This document shows positions 6,222 to 9,473 of a stretch of DNA of 9,473 bases, piece after piece. A program made the position numbers and the translations under genes. The number at the start of each line of letters is the position of its first letter. Within the stretch, counting starts at the first letter, position 1. Origin of the DNA: an uncultured Actinomyces sp. (GTDB lineage: Bacteria; Actinomycetota; Actinomycetes; Actinomycetales; Actinomycetaceae); the NCBI GenBank assembly GCA_916719935.1, contig CAKAPY010000038.1, positions 1 to 9,473 on the forward strand, given 5' to 3'. The notes under the pieces were generated by a model. The model was not told the DNA's origin. It was given only the letters and a program-made list of their open reading frames with translations, and ran no database searches.

Positions 6222-6595
6222 CCCCACTGCTCTTTCTTCTCGTGTGCGTTTTCGGTTCCTTGGGCGCGCTCTCTCGCTGGCAGCTGGATCTTTATCTCAA
6301 AAAGCGTCGAGCAAAGCGAACACCCCAGTGGGGGATCGGTGTGGTCAATCTATTGGGATGCACATGCGCTGGTGCGCTCGCGGGTATTCTTGCCCCCAAT
6401 GCTCCCTTTTTCTTCCTGCTCTCGACGGGATTTTTAGGCGGATTTACAACCTTTTCCACTGCCGTACTCGACGCTGTGATGCTTCTGAGTCGTCGTCGGT
6501 ATTTGTCTGCAGCGGGTCTTGTTTTCGGCGTCTGGTTGGGGGGAAGCGTCCTGGCTATCTGCGCGTTTCTTCTCACGTCCAGTTTCGCAATGTGA
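6218..6595 (+). CDS. crcB2: Fluoride channel subunit FluC/CrcB, second copy
   Basis: A 125-residue, four-helix FluC subunit of normal family length. It shows the helix 1 motif GALSR (Arg20), VVNLLG in helix 2 with Asn44, and GFLGGFTTFST in helix 3 (Thr77, Thr78, Phe79, Ser80). It keeps the first pore phenylalanine (Phe79), but the position of the second holds Ala82. Its ATG overlaps the crcB1 stop (ATGA at 6218-6221), so the subunits are probably made in equal amounts. Paired FluC genes in Gram-positive bacteria commonly encode heterodimers, and this fits. No terminator is seen between this gene and metN, so some readthrough is possible. Confidence 0.92.
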   Translation: MTPLLFLLVCVFGSLGALSRWQLDLYLKKRRAKRTPQWGIGVVNLLGCTCAGALAGILAPNAPFFFLLSTGFLGGFTTFSTAVLDAVMLLSRRRYLSAAGLVFGVWLGGSVLAICAFLLTSSFAM

Positions 6596-6613
6596 GGTTG
6601 TGTAACGAAAAAT

Positions 6614-6642
6614 TTGGACACTCTGGAACGGACTCATAGTCT
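6614..6642 (+). promoter_or_regulatory. Promoter of the metNI(Q) operon
   Basis: TTGGAC (6614-6619) and TAGTCT (6637-6642) are separated by 17 bases, ideal for a housekeeping sigma factor. Transcription would start near 6649, just before the ribosome binding site. A small dyad, GACT-cat-AGTC (6631-6641), overlaps the -10 and could be an operator, though it is short. No methionine riboswitch fits in the 71-base gap. Confidence 0.6.
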
Positions 6643-6652
6643 AAGGGGGCAT

Positions 6653-6661
6653 GGAAGGAGG
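6653..6661 (+). promoter_or_regulatory. Strong ribosome binding site for metN
   Basis: GGAAGGAGG, nearly full anti-16S complementarity, lies 5 bases before a GTG codon at 6667. This supports the GTG as the true start. Confidence 0.8.
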
Positions 6662-6666
6662 ACCCA

Positions 6667-7752
6667 GTGATTGATCTGATCGACGTCTCGAAGATCTATC
6701 CCGTGAAGGGAAGTGATGATGTCGTTGCCCTTGATCACGTGAATCTGCACGTTGAAGCAGGAAGTATTCACGGAATCGTGGGCCAATCGGGTGCCGGTAA
6801 GTCAACGCTCATTCGCTGTCTGACGGCTCTGGAAAAACCCACTTCTGGGTCGATCATCGTTGATGACATTGATCTGTCACAGCTTCGTGGGCGCGAGCTG
6901 CGCCAGGCGCGACGCAAGATCGGCATGGTCTTCCAAGCAGCTAACCTTTTCGACGCCAAGACCGCGGGAGAAAATATCGAATTCCCGCTGAAGGTCGCTG
7001 CGAAGAAAGAATTCACCCGTAAGGAACGCAAAGGGCGCGTTCGTGAACTTCTTGCGTTAGTCGGCCTCGAGCATCGTGGCGGTGCCTACCCCTCAGAGCT
7101 ATCCGGTGGCCAGCGCCAGCGCGTCGGTATCGCGCGTGCACTTTCAGATACCCCTCGAGTCTTGCTCTGTGATGAGCCAACCTCAGCCCTTGACCCTGAA
7201 TCAACCCGCGCGATTCTGTCACTGCTGCGTCAGGTGCGCGACGAAACCGGCGTCACGATTGTCATCATTACCCATGAAATGTCGGTCGTTCGCGAAATCT
7301 GTGATTCCGTAACACTCCTAAAAGACGGAGGAATTGTCCAGAGCGGAACTATCGAAGAAGTTCTGGCTGACCCGGGTTCGCCTCTGGCAAAGGAATTGGT
7401 TCCTGCGCCCAGTGTTGATGAACTGGATGTCACGGACTTCAATCGTGAGCTGACCGCACGCGAAATTGCCGCAGAAAACAACTTGGCGAAAGCAAAAGCG
7501 CAGGCCCAGCCCTGGGAAGCTGGAAATATCCTTTTGGACGTGATCTTCACGTCGCATCCTGGCGTTCCCACGGGTTCGAATATGCTCAACCTTGCCGCAA
7601 AGCTTGGCGCGGATGTGACCGCAGGGACTTTCGAATCGATGGGTTCTGTCCAAGTCGGTCGCCTGGCTCTGGCGATCCCTGCAGACCAGCGTTCTTCGAT
7701 TATTGAGCAGCTTCGTGCTCAGGGTGCGCATGTGGAGGTGAGGTCGCTGTGA
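6667..7752 (+). CDS. metN: Methionine ABC importer ATP-binding protein
   Basis: The cytoplasmic ATPase of the methionine importer. In the 361-residue product the Walker A is GQSGAGKST (39-47), the Q-loop Gln is at 90, the signature is LSGGQ (145-149), Walker B is VLLCDE (165-170) with catalytic Glu170, and the switch His is at 203. Residues about 284-361 form the C-terminal NIL (ACT-like) domain of MetN proteins, which in characterised members binds methionine and shuts transport off when internal methionine is high (trans-inhibition). Length and domain order are standard. The start is GTG 6667 after GGAAGGAGG. The stop overlaps the metI start (GTGA, 7749-7752), so MetN and MetI are translationally coupled. 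Confidence 0.95.
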   Translation: MIDLIDVSKIYPVKGSDDVVALDHVNLHVEAGSIHGIVGQSGAGKSTLIRCLTALEKPTSGSIIVDDIDLSQLRGRELRQARRKIGMVFQAANLFDAKTAGENIEFPLKVAAKKEFTRKERKGRVRELLALVGLEHRGGAYPSELSGGQRQRVGIARALSDTPRVLLCDEPTSALDPESTRAILSLLRQVRDETGVTIVIITHEMSVVREICDSVTLLKDGGIVQSGTIEEVLADPGSPLAKELVPAPSVDELDVTDFNRELTAREIAAENNLAKAKAQAQPWEAGNILLDVIFTSHPGVPTGSNMLNLAAKLGADVTAGTFESMGSVQVGRLALAIPADQRSSIIEQLRAQGAHVEVRSL

Positions 7753-8471
7753 ACCTTTCGGCTCTTTCAACAGTCCTGACGCTGCTTCCACTGGGTAAAG
7801 GTGACCCGACGTGGGGAGACAACCCCGCACTCACCCAGCAGTTCCTCCCGGCAATCTGGGAGACCCTGCTCATGGTCTTCTTTGGCACGTTATTCACCGT
7901 GCTCATTGGTCTACCTTTGGGTCTGCTTCTTGTTCAGACTTCGAAGACGGGACTCACTCCTAACAAGACCATCAACCAGATCGTTGGTTTGATTGTCAAT
8001 GTTGGTCGTTCTTTCCCCTTCCTCATCCTCATCATTGTGCTGCTTCCGGTGACCAGGCTCGTCATGCGCAGTGCAATCACGTGGCAGGGAGCAACCTTCC
8101 CCTTGGTCATCGGCGCGATTCCGTTCTTTGCTCGTCTGGTGGAAACCAACCTGCTTTCCGTCGAAAACGGCAAGGTCGAGGCCGCGCTTATGGCGGGAGC
8201 TTCCAACCGTCGGATCCGTTGGAGCATTTTGGTTCGCGAGGCCCTGCCCGGCATCATCCAGTCCGTGACAGTTTTGGCGATTACCCTGGTGGGCTACTCG
8301 GCAATGGCGGGCGTCGTTGGTGCGGGCGGTCTTGGAAAAATGGCGATTGACTACGGGTATCACCGTTTCCAGACGGACACGATGATCTGCTCGGTCGTTG
8401 CGATCATCATCATCGTTCAGTTAATTCAAATGATTGGCGACATGCTCAGCCGGCTGGTGGATCACCGCTGA
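7749..8471 (+). CDS. metI: Methionine ABC importer permease
   Basis: The integral membrane subunit, a homodimer in the transporter, 240 residues. Hydrophobic segments near residues 36-62, 76-105, 114-130, 170-195 and 211-230 fit the five-helix MetI fold. The EAA loop, EAALMAGASNRRIRWSILV (about 144-162, followed by the LPGI stretch at 166-169), is the coupling helix that docks on MetN. GAGGLG (191-196) is also characteristic. It starts with GTG inside the metN stop; GGAGG at 7734-7738 lies 10 bases upstream. Its last codons are part of the overlapping inverted repeats at 8442-8486. The slightly extended N-terminus (about 35 residues before helix 1) is not unusual. Confidence 0.95.
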   Translation: MNLSALSTVLTLLPLGKGDPTWGDNPALTQQFLPAIWETLLMVFFGTLFTVLIGLPLGLLLVQTSKTGLTPNKTINQIVGLIVNVGRSFPFLILIIVLLPVTRLVMRSAITWQGATFPLVIGAIPFFARLVETNLLSVENGKVEAALMAGASNRRIRWSILVREALPGIIQSVTVLAITLVGYSAMAGVVGAGGLGKMAIDYGYHRFQTDTMICSVVAIIIIVQLIQMIGDMLSRLVDHR

Positions 8472-8486
8472 GCATCCACCAGCCGG
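8442..8486 (+). promoter_or_regulatory. Overlapping inverted repeats spanning the metI stop codon
   Basis: Two perfect inverted repeats interlock. ATGCTCAGC (8442-8450) pairs with GCTGAGCAT (8467-8475), and CCGGCTGGTGGAT (8450-8462) pairs with ATCCACCAGCCGG (8474-8486). The order A-B-A'-B' leaves almost no linker, so the two stems should be mutually exclusive. The 13-bp stem is the more stable. No T-run follows, so this is not a classical terminator. It may be a partial terminator, an mRNA processing or stability element, or a switch that sets metQ expression relative to metNI. The stop codon TGA (8469-8471) sits in the loop of the longer stem. Confidence 0.6.
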
Positions 8487-8500
8487 GTCGCGAACTCTGC

Positions 8501-8530
8501 TTGGTAATTAGGAAAAATTCGCGGGATTAT
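8501..8530 (+). promoter_or_regulatory. Candidate separate promoter for metQ
   Basis: TTGGTA (8501-8506) and GATTAT (8525-8530) are 18 bases apart, with four matches to each consensus hexamer. A start near 8537 would give a leader of about 50 bases containing GC-rich hairpins (GCGGG at 8521-8525 or 8532-8536 with CCCGC at 8550-8554, or GGGCC/GGTCCC across 8534-8549). A private promoter would let the binding protein be made in excess over MetNI, as is common for ABC importers. Confidence 0.33.
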
Positions 8531-8574
8531 CGCGGGCCACTTAGGTCCCCCCGCTTGTAGGAAACAGACAATCT

Positions 8575-8580
8575 AAGGAA
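8575..8580 (+). promoter_or_regulatory. Ribosome binding site of metQ
   Basis: AAGGAA lies 8 bases before the ATG at 8589. It is moderate in strength and supports this start, which directly precedes the lipoprotein signal. Confidence 0.6.
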
Positions 8581-8588
8581 TTACTCTC

Positions 8589-9428
8589 ATGCGTCACTCT
8601 CGTTCACTTCGTACTCTTGCTGGTCTTGGCGTTGCGGCAGCACTGGTCCTCTCGGCCTGCTCCAGCGGTTCCACGGGCTCTTCATCATCTTCGAACGGCG
8701 CAACTACCATCACCGTTGCCGCCAGCCCCTCACCTCACGCAAAGATCCTCAAGTACATCCAGGACAACCTGGCAAAGGATGCGGGAATCAACATCAACAT
8801 CAAGGAATTCACCGACTACGATCTGCCCAACCGCGCGTTGGATCAGGGCGAAGTGGATGCCACATACCACCAGACTGTTCCCTACTTGGAGAAGGCTGAG
8901 CAGCAGTTCAACTACGACTTCACTCCCGGTAAGGGCATTCACCTCGAGCCCCTGGCTGTCTATTCCTCCAAGCACAAGTCCCTGAATGAGCTTCCCGAAA
9001 AGGGCGGAATCATTGGCGTGATCTCCGATGTCACCAACCAGGAGCGCGCACTTCGCCTTCTTGCTGCGAACGGTTTTGTTGAGATCCCCGCAAGCGGTGA
9101 CGTCAATGTTTACACCGTTAAGAAGCTGAAGAACTTTGACTTCAAGGAAATTGACGGACCCGTTCTGGTCTCTAACCTGGGTGAGACTGACTACTCGGTG
9201 ATCAACGGTAACTTCGCGCAGGAAGGTGGCCTGGCGCCCTCACGCGATGGTCTGGCTGTTGAGTCCCCCGAGAACAATCCTTCGGTGAATGTCCTGGTGT
9301 GGAAGACCAATGTTTCAGGCGATAAGGCCGAGGCAGTAAAGAAGCTGGATGAGCTTCTGCACTCCGACCAGGTGAAGAAGTACATCGAGGACACCTGGAA
9401 GGATGGCTCGGTGATTCCCGCCTTCTGA
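8589..9428 (+). CDS. metQ: Methionine-binding lipoprotein (NlpA family)
   Basis: The substrate-binding lipoprotein of the importer, 279 residues, anchored outside the cytoplasmic membrane. Residues 1-23 are a lipoprotein signal peptide (basic start, hydrophobic core) ending in the lipobox LSAC with lipidated Cys24, then a Ser/Gly-rich tether (25-38). The mature part follows the NlpA family: PHAKIL (49-54), FTDYDLPN (74-81), NQERAL (150-155, with the Arg that contacts the ligand carboxylate in relatives), INGN (205-208), and NNPSVNVLV near the C-terminal third. The usual DANYFQH-type segment reads DATYHQTVPYLE (90-101), so two commonly conserved pocket residues are changed. Methionine is the likeliest ligand given metN and metI next door. 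D-Met or a Met-containing peptide remains possible. It lies 117 bp after metI, separated by structured DNA. Confidence 0.93.
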   Translation: MRHSRSLRTLAGLGVAAALVLSACSSGSTGSSSSSNGATTITVAASPSPHAKILKYIQDNLAKDAGININIKEFTDYDLPNRALDQGEVDATYHQTVPYLEKAEQQFNYDFTPGKGIHLEPLAVYSSKHKSLNELPEKGGIIGVISDVTNQERALRLLAANGFVEIPASGDVNVYTVKKLKNFDFKEIDGPVLVSNLGETDYSVINGNFAQEGGLAPSRDGLAVESPENNPSVNVLVWKTNVSGDKAEAVKKLDELLHSDQVKKYIEDTWKDGSVIPAF

Positions 9429-9473
9429 TCAAGGCTTCTTGCGATTAACTGATCGTTACTTTGATGTTTGGGG
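9429..9473. other. Window end after metQ, nothing recognised
   Basis: 45 bases follow the metQ TGA. Only very short dyads are present (CAAG-gctt-CTTG at 9430-9441, and CGAT/ATCG). None is strong enough to call a terminator, so the operon's true end may lie outside the window. Confidence 0.4.

Noticed and set aside
8472..8588. SAM or other methionine-related riboswitch before metQ
   Set aside because: No S-box, SAM-II or SAM-IV conserved blocks were recognised. The structures seen are simple GC hairpins.
1..9473. CRISPR arrays, insertion sequences, integrases or phage genes
   Set aside because: No spaced direct repeats, transposase or integrase motifs, or target-site duplications were seen. 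All identified genes are metabolic, transport or surface functions.

Overview
The window looks like chromosomal DNA of a high-GC Gram-positive bacterium, most likely an actinobacterium of the Actinomycetaceae type (Actinomyces/Schaalia and relatives). The reasons are moderately GC-rich coding sequence with G/C-ending codons, a cell-wall protein ending in an LAxTG-type (class E sortase) sorting signal behind a long Pro/Ser/Thr linker, GTG starts, start codons with no usable Shine-Dalgarno, and hairpins without U-tails at gene ends. The genus cannot be fixed from sequence reading alone.

Layout. Positions 1-60 may hold the 3' end of an upstream + strand gene, closed by a strong intrinsic terminator at 193-239. 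A long leader then precedes a 1322-residue secreted, wall-anchored endo-beta-N-acetylglucosaminidase of family GH85 (496-4464). Its order is signal peptide, GH85 catalytic domain with the N-x-E pair, jelly-roll-like module, two FN3-like modules, an Ig-like region interrupted by an acidic low-complexity insert, a Pro/Ser/Thr stalk, LAGTG, a membrane helix and a basic tail. Positions 4465-4581 are a tail-to-tail gap crowded with hairpins. On the - strand follows gluQ (4582-5619), the glutamyl-queuosine tRNA(Asp) synthetase. Its start codon lies only 23 bp from that of the divergent pair crcB1-crcB2 (5643-6595), two FluC fluoride-channel subunits overlapping by ATGA. A promoter with 17-bp spacing (6614-6642) and a strong ribosome binding site lead into metN-metI (GTGA overlap) and, after a structured 117-bp gap, metQ. 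These three form a complete methionine ABC importer.

Functions. The GH85 enzyme would release N-glycans from host glycoproteins at the cell surface. CrcB1/CrcB2 probably form a heterodimeric fluoride exporter. MetQ (surface lipoprotein), MetI (permease) and MetN (ATPase with a C-terminal methionine-sensing domain) take up methionine. GluQ modifies tRNA and has no obvious functional link to its neighbours.

I do not see a wholly new system. The points most worth a second look are the overlapping A-B-A'-B' inverted repeats at the metI stop codon, the unequal loss of pore phenylalanines in the two FluC subunits, the compact divergent gluQ/crcB1 start region with possibly leaderless transcripts, and the split Ig-like domain in the GH85 protein.
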